A DNA stretch of 64,000 nt from Psoroptes ovis (taxonomy: Eukaryota > Arthropoda > Arachnida > Sarcoptiformes > Psoroptidae), in NCBI GenBank assembly GCA_002943765.1, contig PQWQ01000016.1, positions 1,116,001 to 1,180,000 on the forward strand. The letters are read 5' to 3'. Position numbers and translations under genes: made by a program. Shown here in pieces: positions 50,590 to 61,918 of this stretch. Each line of letters starts with the position of its first letter. Within the stretch, counting starts at the first letter, position 1. Under the pieces are notes generated by a model. It saw nothing but the letters and a program-made list of their open reading frames with translations, was not told where the DNA came from and searched no databases.

Positions 50590-50671
50590 TTAGATTGTCC
50601 GAAATGTTTTTGTCGATTTTTAAATGATTTTCTACGATATAACCGGCAAAAACTTTCTGGACAACTAGATA
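50590..50671 (-). mobile_element. Palindromic MITE (copy 18)
   Basis: TTAGATTGTCCGAAATGTTT...AAACTTTCTGGACAACTAG, minus-orientation loop TTTTCTACGATATAACC. Confidence 0.8.
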
Positions 50672-53600
50672 ATAATTCAAAATTCAAATTGATCAATCAA
50701 ACAATAATAATAATAATTATTATTATTATGACTGGACGACCAAAAAAAAGCAATTAAATGATATAATTATCATTTTTTTTGAATAATTAAAATAATAATT
50801 ATTGATTGATTGATTCATTGATTGATTCATAGATTACAATCGATTGCAATTGCAAATGTGAATTTTCATTATTTTTATTGTTTTTGTTCATTTCAAATAT
50901 TATTTCAATTTAATTTCAACTGGGATTTCGACTGGGATTTCAATGTAATATATATAACCAGGATATATTATCAGAAAAAAATAAAAATGAAAATAGTAAT
51001 AGTAACAATAACAAATCGTGAAAACCAGACACACAGACACACACTGATTGAGAATAATTTCAATTTTTGGTTTTTGTTTTCCATCCTTTGATTTCAATTT
51101 CAATTTCATTTCAATGATTGACAATAATCAAATTTCAATTCGAATGACGATTGATGAACCATTCAACTTTGCATTTGAATTTTCCATTATTTTTGCTTAC
51201 ATTTATTTGAAATAATTGATTGATTGAATCAATTTTGGACGACAATGAAACAAATGTATTTTGAAAATTATTTGAATTTAATTTTTCATTTCAATTTCAT
51301 TTCAATCATAAATCACAATTGTAAAATATATTTATTTATTCAGATCATTATATTATTATTTATAAAAATAGAAATAATATCATCATCATCACCATCACCA
51401 TCACCAACGAATGATTAAATTCATCACCAATGATTATGATGATAAGTAAGATTTTATGCCAAAAAAATGTGAAAAATTTGTGTTCATCATCATCATCAAA
51501 TCAAATCAAAAAAGAAAAAAAAACATATAAATGTATAGCCTTATAAAATGAGTCTATAGCCTTATTATAAATATTTAAAAAAAAAAAAATGAAAATATTT
51601 TTTTTTCTAAAACATGAATGTCAAATGTGAATATATGTGTGTAATGTTTGTGTTTGTTTAAGTGTATAAATGAAATAATAATAATACAAATAATATCAAG
51701 AAAATTTGTCATATATTTTTTCAAATATTTTCAAATACACACACACATATATATATTTATTTAACCACTGAGAATTACTAGTACATTTCACAAATATTCA
51801 AAAGTGTAAAATAGTGTGTGTATTTATTTATTTAGTCAGTACTATCATCAAGCTACGAATGACTTGAATTAATTTATTATTATTTTTTTTGTTTTTCTGG
51901 AGAATTCATTCATTAAGGTTTCTTTGTTTTTTTTCGGGTTATATCTTAATTGATTTTTTTATATATTTTTCTAAAAATTCAAATATATATTTGTATTTGT
52001 ATTTCGATGTATGTGCTATATGAGATTTACATGTGAATCCATGTATTTTCAGATATTTTTTAAATATTTTTAATTAACACGAATAAATTCATTTAAAAAC
52101 CAATTCATTTATCATTATTCAGCATCATCATCAACATCAACATTCAGACCATAAATCATCATACATTTATACCGATTGTTTTCACAAAAACATTTAAAAA
52201 AAAACGAAAGATTAATTTGTACAAAATACATTTTGAAATATTTAATAATATTTGATATTGAATTTGTTATTTTCAAATCAATCAATTATTGATTAACTTG
52301 TTATTATTATTATTATTGTTTCAAATAATAATATTCATCAATAAATCAATTTTTGTATTTGAAATTTTCCAAATAATTTTTTTTTTTTTTTTTTGGAAAA
52401 TATTTAAGCTTTCATTTCAATTGATTTATATGCATTTGATTTGATTTTCATTTTCATTTTCAGTTTCAGTTTTTTCCAAAATGATTGATTAATTGATTGA
52501 TTTATTAGTTTTATTGAATTTTTCAATATTTTTTCAGCTTTTCAAGCCACTGATGATATATATATACATGTATGTATGTCTATGTATGTATAAATATGTA
52601 TGAATGTTGAACTGTTATTAATCAAAAAAAAAAAAAAAAAAAAAAAATGAAAAGAAATCAATCATTAAGCTTTGATCAATTGATGTGTTTGTTCAATGTG
52701 TTTGATTTAATAAAATCAAATAAATGAAAATGATTTGAAAAAATACCGCAAAATCAAAACTTTGAAACGAATGAAAATCAAAGAAAAAAATTTCAAAGTC
52801 AACTTGATTTTGATAAATTTAACTTTAAAAATTTGATTGATTGAATCAATGAATCAATGAATGAATGAATGATATCAAAAATGTGCTCAAATTTCATTCA
52901 TGAAATGTATAAAACAAACAAATAAATAAACAAATATAAATGAATAAACTTTAACTTGAACATAACAAAATACTAATTATCAATCAATCAATAATAATAA
53001 TAATAATCATTAACACAATTAGCAGCATACATCCTCACACATACACACAGATACACATTGACTTGTTTTAATCCACACTCTTTGTATTATATATATTATT
53101 ATTATATGCTTATTTGATTGATTTAGAAATTATTTTAAAGAAAAAATAAAAAAAATAAATCCGATTCCGTTTGAATTCAATTCAATTCAATTCAATTCAA
53201 TATTTCTTATGTTATTTTCACATTATAATCCATTTTTTTTCTCTTTTTTTCATTTCAAAAATTTATGTCATTATTTTCATACCTTTTTGACGTTTTCCCA
53301 TTTTGATGATAATTGATAATGATGATCATTCATTCATTCATTCATTTATTCATTCATTTGTAACAATTCATTGCCATTGCATTTCATATAACATAATTTA
53401 ATTTAATTATTTCAATGAGCAAATTAATGATTTTGAATACTTGAAGACAAAATAAAAAAATTTACAAGGGACTTTTATTTTATTTTTATTTATTTTTTTC
53501 ATTCATTCATTTATTCAGTTTCTCGCCCTCGTCAATTTGGAACGTACATACACATACATTACATATATATACTCGTCAATTTTTGTTCAATAAGATTTTT

Positions 53601-53825
53601 TTTTTTCAAAAAACTTTCAAAGTCTTAGCCATCAGAAATTAATCAGAAATCAATGTGTGCCATCATCATTTGATCCTATTCAATTGTGTTTTGTTCATCA
53701 TCATCATCATCGTCATTATTATCATTGTCCATACAACAATCAGCGATTCAATTCAAAATCAAATTTTAAATCATTTTTTCGATCTACGAGTTTTAAATTG
53801 AATTATAATTTCTTGAGAAAAAAAA

Positions 53826-56339
53826 ATGGTTTTATCAAATAATAATAATAATAATGATGAAGAATTCACTAATCAAGATCAAAATCAATCAGAATCAATC
53901 AAAATGATGAATGATAATGATAATGTTGAACATATTATGGCACCATCATCGGTGAAAACAAATGATGAATATCAAAAAGCAATTACACCACGTCCATTAC
54001 GTTATACAATATTAATATTAACAATTATTGAATCAATCATATTCAGCGGTTTAATATTTGGTTGGCCAGCATTATTTTATATGTTGAAAAATGAACATAT
54101 TTATTCACATCTTTGTTATTCATCATCATCATCATCATCAAAACCGATAATATTAAATGATTTAATTGATGATTATGATGATGATGATGATGGTGATATT
54201 AGTACAAATTTATTAATTAATACGACCCTTGATAATAATAATAATAATGAATTAATTACCACAACAACATCACCATTATCAATTATTTCGACAACATTAG
54301 CGGACATTTCAATGCTTGCAAAAAACAACAATAGTCTTGTAAGTTATTATTATTATTATTATTTTTATTAATTTAAAATTGCATACAAAAAAAACCTTCG
54401 ACATGGACATTTGAACATTGTCCATTCAACATTTCGTTGTGTAATTATATTTTTTGAATAGGAATTTTAGCTGATGAAGCATAATTTCGTAGAAAAAATT
54501 AAATTAAATATCATAGAAATTATGATTTATTTATCATTGAATGCTTGTTTTATAATTAAAATATCATACAATTTTACCTTTGAGAATTATCATTTGTTAT
54601 GATTATCAATTGTTATTTTCCATATTAATTTTTAAAATTTAAAATTTAAAATTTCAGTTATCTCCGAACCATAATACGAATTGCATTCCACAAGAAAATA
54701 TCCTGAATATGGCATATACAATCGGTATATTTGCAATGGGTTTCACATCATTCGCTTGGGGTTTCCTGTTAGAGTCCAAAGGCTTAAGATTCGTTCGTAT
54801 TGCATTAAAGTAAATTATTTATTTATTTTTATTTTTTTGATTAATTTAACAAAATATTGAATTGATTTATTTCAATTAATTTGATTTCAATTGATAGTAT
54901 ATTGATTAGCATTGGTTGTTTATTGTTATCGATAACACATTCTGATATATCGATACAAATAATTCCGGCCATTATTTTATTGGGCTTAATTGGTGTACCA
55001 TTACGTATAGCTAATATGCAAATTGCCGATTATTTCCCAAAGAAACGTTCGACAATAATTGCATTGTTTAGTGGTGCATTCAGTTCATCACCGGTCATAT
55101 TTGTAACGATCAAATATTTTTATGATAATTTCGGATTAAGCTATTTTTGGTCAACATTTTCATTATTCATAATTAGTATTACACTATTACCATTGAATAC
55201 TTATTGTTTACCGAAATTATCCGTACGTAGACGTGAAAAAAAATTAATGAACAGATATGATGAATATTATTTTAAAATAAATAAAATCAACAATCCGGAT
55301 AATGGTTTGGATAAAAATAAACCTTTCAAATCAAATAAACCATATTTTATTGATCGTAAATTATTCAAAGCAATCAATGATCGTTATGATGAACATCAAC
55401 AACAACAACAACATCAACAGCAAGAATCGTTATTGAAAAGTGATAAGAATAAGCCAATAATTGTCAATTTTACCAGGCTACAACAAGAAAAACTTGCATC
55501 AAAAAATTTGAATGAAAATGAGCTACCATTATACGTATCATTATTTTCCCTATCATTTCTAATACATCAATTATGGTTTTCATGGATCAACACATATATG
55601 GTACTGTATTCTGGTTCAATGGCATTATGGTTAGATCGTGTAACGGATGATATTCATGAAAAACGTCGTTATACACAAACATTTGGTTTGGTACAAGTTA
55701 GTGCATTGATAATTGCACCAATTGCTGGCGATGTTATTGATCGTATCCTAAAACGAGCTCAGAATGTTCATGATGGTATTCATCGTCGATTGATTCAAGC
55801 AAAATCTGGATTTGGCCCGATTTTATTTACAACATTAACGCTGTTTGTTGCTGTTGTATGTCGTTTTTTCGATGAATCCATCGCTGTTTATGTTTCAATC
55901 ATATTCATTACAATATTACGTGCATTATTTATTGCTGTCGCATCAGCATATTTACGTATCCGCTATCCAGCTAGTCATTTTAATCGTTTAAACGGTATAA
56001 TGTGTACGGTCGGTGCCTTTTTTTCATTACTACAATTCCCATTATTTTATTTTGAATCACAATCAAATTATGGTGCATTACAGGTATGTGAAATTATGAA
56101 TTGTTATCATTCATTTTATTTTAAAATTAATTTTCACAATTCAAATATATATTCGACAGGTAAACATAGTATGTGCAATATTGACCATTATTTGTTTATT
56201 GAATCCATTTTGTTTATATTTTGATTCAATACAACAATATTTGATTGAACATGAAGAACGTAAAGGTCAAAGATTAATGATGATGATGAATGAACGTAAT
56301 AATAATAATAATAATAACAATAACAATACAATCAATTGA
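53826..56339 (+). CDS. SLC43-family (LAT3/LAT4-like) amino-acid transporter (four exons)
   Basis: Exons 53826-54338, 54658-54809, 54898-56083 and 56160-56339 join in phase (0, 2, 0) to 676 residues. After a polar Asn-rich N-terminus, TM1 (about 60-86: ILTIIESIIFSGLIFGWPAL, then FYMLKNEHIYSHLC) is the SLC43 signature. A long Asp/Ser/Asn-rich outside loop follows, then NMAYTIGIFAMGFTSFAWGF, DYFPKKRSTIIALFSGAFSS, a cytoplasmic loop with a Gln run, and C-terminal helices including RALFIAVASAYLRIRYPASH. The last exon adds a final helix (VNIVCAILTIICLLNPFCLY) and an Asn-rich tail. SLC43A1/A2 carry neutral branched amino acids by facilitated diffusion at the plasma membrane; SLC43A3 handles purine bases, so the substrate here is not certain. 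The family is a major facilitator fold. The 319-bp first intron is longer than the others (76-88 bp). Confidence 0.88.
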
Positions 56340-56667
56340 TTTTTTCTTTTTGGGGGAATGAAAACAACACAGATTTATGAATAACCCTTTTTTGTTTTTG
56401 GCTTTTATTTTATAAATTGAACATTCATTTATCATTCATTCATTCATTCATTTATTTGATAAACACACACGCCATAGCGTTATTATGCGTTAATATTTAT
56501 AAATATTTTTGAATATTTTGATATTTTAAAGACGAAAAAAAATTGAAAATTTGAAATATATCAAATGTATCAAAATAATATCTTTTAATATTAAAAAATA
56601 ATAAATTTTAATACTGCACAGACAGACACACATATTTATGAATATAAACAAATATAACCCAAAGCTA

Positions 56668-56750
56668 TTCGATTGTCCGATAAGTTCTCGCCGATTTTTC
56701 TCATTATTCCTAACGAGATATGACCGGCAAAAACTTTTCGGACAACGTAA
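56668..56750 (-). mobile_element. Palindromic MITE (copy 19)
   Basis: TTCGATTGTCCGATAAGTTC...AAACTTTTCGGACAACGTAA; loop in minus orientation. Confidence 0.8.
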
Positions 56751-57478
56751 TATTTAAAATTGTATTTTAAAAATACATACATACATACATACATAAATAA
56801 ATAAATAAATATTTTTCCAAATTTAAAAAAAATTGGAAATAAATATCAATATTCGATCAATCAATAAAGTGAGTATTAGTTTTATGGATAAATCCGATTT
56901 AGATCATCATCATTTGTTTAATCAATCAGCAGCAGCAGCAGCAGCTCAATGTGTATACACGTAGTTATGGTAATAATAATGGTGAGTTCAATATAACAAT
57001 AAATTCAATAATTTCCACGGAATTTCAAAACGAAATATTCTTGGAAACAAATCAGTGTTCAAATCAGTAAAAAAAAAAAATATTTTCCTAGCTTCAAAAA
57101 TGTTCTTGTGATATGTATTCTTCAAAGATTTTCAAAGGCCTATAGAATTTTTTTAAAAAAATGAAAATGAATAAATGATGGAATAAATAAAGATTGGTAA
57201 GAATGTAATATTATGAACAATCATCATCACAGTTTTTTATTTCGGGCTAAACATCATTAAATATTCTGGATCATATTCTAGACCATATTCTGGATCATAC
57301 ACACACACATATCATAGAAGTGTGTGTGTGTGTACTTAATAATAATAATAATAATTGTAATGACTTGTATTCTTATTTGAAGAATTTTTTTTTTTTTTTT
57401 GGGTCCACAAAAATCATTAACGACAGAATTCTTTGAATTGATTTTGGCACATTTCGGCACTATTTTGCACTAAAATAT

Positions 57479-57537
57479 ATGATTTTGGGTCGGTAAATTC
57501 AAATAAATAAATAAGAATATTCACCGACCCAAATCAT
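57479..57537. repeat. Small hairpin with GGGTCGGT arms, possible third MITE type
   Basis: ATGATTTTGGGTCGGT at the left is the reverse complement of ACCGACCCAAATCAT at the right, apart from one extra T. The AT-rich loop is about 28 bp. The ends do not match the other two families. Confidence 0.6.
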
Positions 57538-58544
57538 CTTCAACAAATGCTTGAAATTATATATTTGTTTGTTTGTGTATGAGTAAGTAAATTGTTTGTG
57601 TATATTTGTAAGACGCCTGAAGACATTTCGAAAGATAAGCCTTTTATTGCTGCTGCATTTATTCATTTATCTGTTTGTTTTCTTTCTTTTTGATTTCAAT
57701 GAATTGTGAACAATTCAAGTTTTCAATTTTCAAAAAATTCAAAATCAAATGATAATGATGATGATGATTCAATGCAAAATCAAAAATTATATCTTTGGTT
57801 TATTTACAAATTCATTGCATTTTTATTTGCTGCTGTAAATTGGTACAAAAAACAAAAAACAAAAAACAATAGACTTAAATAAACAAAACAAACAAACAGA
57901 CAGAACAGTTTGCATGAAATTTGAATAAATTTTTGCAGGCCAATTTAAATCAGGAACAGGGTAAATTGGGCAGATTGTTCTATGGTGGTATCGGAATTGA
58001 ATCCAAAATTGAATCAAATTGAATCAAATTGAATCCAAAATTGGATCAAATTGAATGCACTGAATTGATTTGAATAAAATGCACCTTTTTCACACATTTT
58101 TGATTTGGTTGAATCAATGATGAAATATTTTGAATGGAAATTTTGGAGACAAATAAACAAACAAATCAAACGAAATTTAATGATCATAGCTTTCATAGAA
58201 TGGTGTGGACATCCATTCATATATCAATGAATGATTCAAAAAAAATGATTGATAGTTATTTACGTTTCGGACTTTGGAAAAACATATTTGAGATGAGACA
58301 CAATACCCAATTTATTATTTCTATGGTCATTTTTGTTTCATATTATCAATGTATCTGTGTGGTTTTTTCATATATTTTACACATTCATTACATGTGAATA
58401 AATAATGGCACAAACCAATGAAAAATTGCCGACAAACTTTTATATTTTCTCTCTGGTAGTGTTGGTTATATTTAAAATTACAAAGAGTGTGAAATAAAAA
58501 ACAATATTAATAATAATGATTGAACGGAACAAATATATTTAATA

Positions 58545-58704
58545 CAGAGTTTCAAGTTTTTATTCGTAGTTTTCAAGTTGATTTTCGTAGTTTTGAAATT
58601 AATTTTCGTAGTTTTGAATGCAATTTACATTATAATATTACGAAATTTATTTTGAAAACTATGAAAATCAACTTGAAAACTCCGAATAAAAACTTGAAAC
58701 CTTG
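58545..58704. mobile_element. TA-flanked palindrome family 2 (copy 3, extended)
   Basis: CAGAGTTTCAAGTTTTTATT at the left pairs with AATAAAAACTTGAAACCTTG at the right, with TA immediately outside both ends. Inside, TTTTCGTAGTTTTGAA occurs twice in tandem, so this copy is about 35-40 bp longer than the others. Confidence 0.8.
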
Positions 58705-59163
58705 TACCTAACATTTCATTTGAACAAATGAACAAAACAAAACAAACAAAATAATTCCTTTCATTTTGATTTTAGATTTAGATTATCATTTTACATAACA
58801 TTAATAGATATATTTATACAAAATACAAATACAAATAAATAGATTATTTCTATTAGAATCTATTTTTTCTTTTACTGAAATAAAAAATATTTCAATGTGT
58901 TTTGTTTGTTTGGTGAAAATATTTTGGGCCGACAAACATTTTTTGGCTGTCGACGACATCGACAACAACAACAGCAACAACAACAACAACATATTGTTTG
59001 AAGGGCTTATGAAAAATAATGACTGTTCAATTTTATTTTATTTCATTTCATTTTTGCTATCAACATACCAATATTTATATATATATATTAATATATATAA
59101 TTGTCAATATAATGTCAAGTGAAAATAATAATTTTCAAATCTATCTTCAAACATATATATATT

Positions 59164-59247
59164 GAAAGTTGTCCTGAAAGTTTTTTCGCCGATTTATTAG
59201 CTGAAAAACATTTGAAAAATTCAGCAAAAACTTTTCGGACAACCCAT
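59164..59247 (+). mobile_element. Palindromic MITE (copy 20)
   Basis: GAAAGTTGTCCTGAAAGTTT...AACTTTTCGGACAACCCAT; partly decayed outer ends. Confidence 0.75.
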
Positions 59248-59629
59248 TATATACATATATAAATAATATATACACTGAAAACCCCAGATGCTTAATTAAA
59301 GCCATAATAATGATCATTTTCATCATCAATTTCATTCATTCATTCATTCATCTTGTTGTTTTTTTCAAAAATATTTTTTTCTGTGATGAAATTTCGATCG
59401 TTTCAAATTTTGTGGTTTCTCTGTGTGTGTGTCGAAATTGAAATGGAATCAATAAATATTATTATTTGAAATAATTTCAACCCGGCAGCCAGACAAAAAT
59501 TGAAAAGAAATGAAATTTTCAATTGAATTTAGACGGCAAAGTACAATCAAATAATTTTCCTCGGAAATAAATTAATTTCTTTAAGATTTTCCTATAAAAC
59601 ACTGCATTCAATTTTCAATCAAATATCAA

Positions 59630-59707
59630 ATACCGTCCGAAAAGTTTTTGCCGATTATATCGTAGGAAATGATGAGAAAATCGGCAAAAACTTATCGGAC
59701 AACCTAA
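59630..59707 (+). mobile_element. Palindromic MITE (copy 21)
   Basis: ATACCGTCCGAAAAGTTTTT...AACTTATCGGACAACCTAA, loop GATTATATCGTAGG. The left end lacks a few bases of the consensus. Confidence 0.8.
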
Positions 59708-59988
59708 TCAAATAAATGAAATATCTTCAATTATTATTTATTTATTTATTGTGTGATTTAATCATGAACCTAGGGATCGTAATTCCTCAAAAAAAAAAAA
59801 AAAATGTCTTGGAAATTTTCTTTTTTTACTCCAAAAAAAAATTTCTTCATCATTAATGTCATTCTGGATACGAAATTACTGAATATTTCTGATTGATTCA
59901 GTGTTCGGGTATTATTATTATTATTTAATGATAACATTTAATGACATCATATATATCATCATCATCATCAAAAACATTACTTAATATA

Positions 59989-60068
59989 TTGGGTTGTCCG
60001 ATAAGTTCTTGCTGTTTTTTGAATAAAAAAATATTTAAAAAACAACAAGAACTTATGGGACAACCTAA
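59989..60068. mobile_element. Palindromic MITE, CCCATAAG-related (copy 22)
   Basis: TTGGGTTGTCCGATAAGTTC...GAACTTATGGGACAACCTAA. The left arm has CCGATAAG and the right arm CTTATGGG, a mixed state. Confidence 0.85.
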
Positions 60069-60145
60069 TGAAATGAATCAAAGATGAAAATGTGTGTGTG
60101 TGTGTGTGTATCTCTGAATCTCTATGCAAATATTGGGCTCAAATA

Positions 60146-60226
60146 TTAGGTTGTCCCATAAGTTCTTATCAATTTTTTGGAAGAAAAAAATTGATAAAAA
60201 CGGCAAAAACTTATGGGACAACCTAA
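60146..60226. mobile_element. Palindromic MITE, CCCATAAG subfamily (copy 23)
   Basis: TTAGGTTGTCCCATAAGTTC...AACTTATGGGACAACCTAA, flanked by TA on both sides; only about 78 bp from the previous copy. Confidence 0.9.
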
Positions 60227-60656
60227 TATTTTAGCATGGCATTTCTGTTGTTGTTGTGCTGTTGCTGCTGCCATGCTGCTGCTGCTATTTGAAATCTCCA
60301 TAGATTTTCAATTTAAATCAAGAAGCAGAATTTTTCAATTTTTTTTTTTTTTTTTGATTTTCATGAATATTCGATTCGATTAGATTGAAAATTATTATTT
60401 TTATTTTTTTCTCTCATTTCTTCATCGTTTAAAGGTGAAAATTGTTTCACATTGAATATTTTTTATTTCTGAATATTTCTTTTTTTCGGGTGAATTATCG
60501 GAAATTTTACGAAATTATTTTTTCCGTAAAATTTTCTGAAATCGATATAATGCATTCTGTACACTTAACACTTGATATTTTTCTTCTGGTTCAAAAAAAA
60601 AAAATGAACAAGAAATTTGCATTTTATTATTATTATTGCTATTATTATTATTATTA

Positions 60657-60783
60657 CAAGGTTTAAAGTTTTAATTCATAGTTTTAAAAATGGATTTCGT
60701 AATTTTATCATTTGAAATTTCGATTCGAAACTACGAAAATCAACTTTAAAACTTTGAAATAAAAAACTTTTAAAACCCTTTTG
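60657..60783. mobile_element. TA-flanked palindrome family 2 (copy 4)
   Basis: CAAGGTTTAAAGTTTTAATT at the left pairs imperfectly with AACTTTTAAAACCCTTTTG at the right; TA lies outside both ends. Confidence 0.75.
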
Positions 60784-60829
60784 TATATTATTATTATTAC
60801 TAATATTTTCATTTAAGACTTTCAAATTA

Positions 60830-60909
60830 TTAGGTTGTCCCATAAGTTCTTGCCGATTTTATCGTAGAAAATTATTGGAAAATTGGCAAGAACTTATGGG
60901 ACAACTTAA
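60830..60909 (+). mobile_element. Palindromic MITE, CCCATAAG subfamily (copy 24)
   Basis: TTAGGTTGTCCCATAAGTTC...GAACTTATGGGACAACTTAA, loop GATTTTATCGTAG; TA on both sides. Confidence 0.9.
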
Positions 60910-61125
60910 TATTATTTCAAAATATATATGTATGTGTGTACAAGTCTTTTTCAGTTACTTGAAAATTTACTTTATAAAAAAAAATGCTATTTGATTCATT
61001 TACACACACATATTCATTTATATCAAAATATAACTATCAACTCTTTCGTTCGGATATCAATTTCAAATATGTAAATTATGTATATATTCAAATGATGAAA
61101 TTTTTTTCATTTTCCATAAATAATA

Positions 61126-61208
61126 TTAGGTTGTCCGAAAAGTTTTTGCCGATCATTTCGTATCGGGAATCATAAGGAAATTCGGCAAAAACTTATCGGA
61201 CAACCTAA
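61126..61208 (+). mobile_element. Palindromic MITE (copy 25)
   Basis: TTAGGTTGTCCGAAAAGTTT...AACTTATCGGACAACCTAA with TA on both sides, about 710 bp upstream of the Sidestep-like start codon. Confidence 0.9.
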
Positions 61209-61918
61209 TAATAATCGATAGGTAAAATATGCATTCAAAGTATGGAAGCCTAAAGAAATCAAATATATGTTTCATTCATTCATTTATTTAGTTATTTCAA
61301 TAAACGTTTTAGTTCATAATGGATGATAGGTTTCGGTATTATTTTTGATTTTACAAAATGAAAAATTAAATCATATTTTCAATATTTTGAAAAAAAAAGA
61401 AACCCACACGAAAACTACGACGACGACTCTGATGTTTCGTTAATAATTTTTAATTCATTTCATCCATAGATAGTATATGATATGATATGTGATTTGATGA
61501 TGATGATGATGATTTTCATTTTTTTCGAATCGGTGTTATATTCATTATATACCCGAACAAAACACCACACTGATATATAAAACACTGTGGAAAACATATT
61601 TTGAAAAACTTTCAAGAATTTTTTTTTTTCTTCTGTGTGTGGTGAATGGCGCGCATCTCACATCGAAATGAATCTGAAAAAAATAAATATTTTTTAGATT
61701 CATTTACTTTTCGAATGATTTGATTTGAAAATATATTATAATTTTGATTTGAAATATATTTTTGGTTTCATTTTGATTTTGATTTTCTTTCAAAGTATGA
61801 GTCTTCGACTATCAGCCGAGAAATTCGTTGAATTTGTACAGTGTTTGAATGATTAATTATTGAATCAAATGATCAGCTATGAAATGAATGAATGAATGAA
61901 TCAAATGATTAAATAATT

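Larger units (their letters stand above)
47252..53825. other. Gene-free region with four MITEs and a 96-bp tandem array
   Basis: Contains palindromic MITEs at 47744, 48455, 49034 and 50590, a 96-bp tandem repeat (49855-50167), homopolymer T/A tracts and ATTC repeats. Frames such as 49812-50216 are by-products of repeats. Nothing resembling a conserved gene is visible up to the transporter start at 53826. Confidence 0.6.
56340..61918. other. Gene-poor region dense in miniature elements
   Basis: Holds seven palindromic MITEs (56668, 59164, 59630, 59989, 60146, 60830, 61126), two family-2 palindromes (58545-58704, 60657-60783), a separate hairpin (57479-57537), CAG/CTG runs at 56930-56946 and 60254-60285 and CA/TG tracts. 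A short ATG-initiated frame at 56884 with an Ala6 run stops after 26 codons and is not supported as a gene. Confidence 0.6.

Noticed and set aside
53657..53842. Frame just upstream of the transporter start
   Set aside because: Lacks an ATG at its head and overlaps the true start in another frame; probably 5' untranslated sequence.
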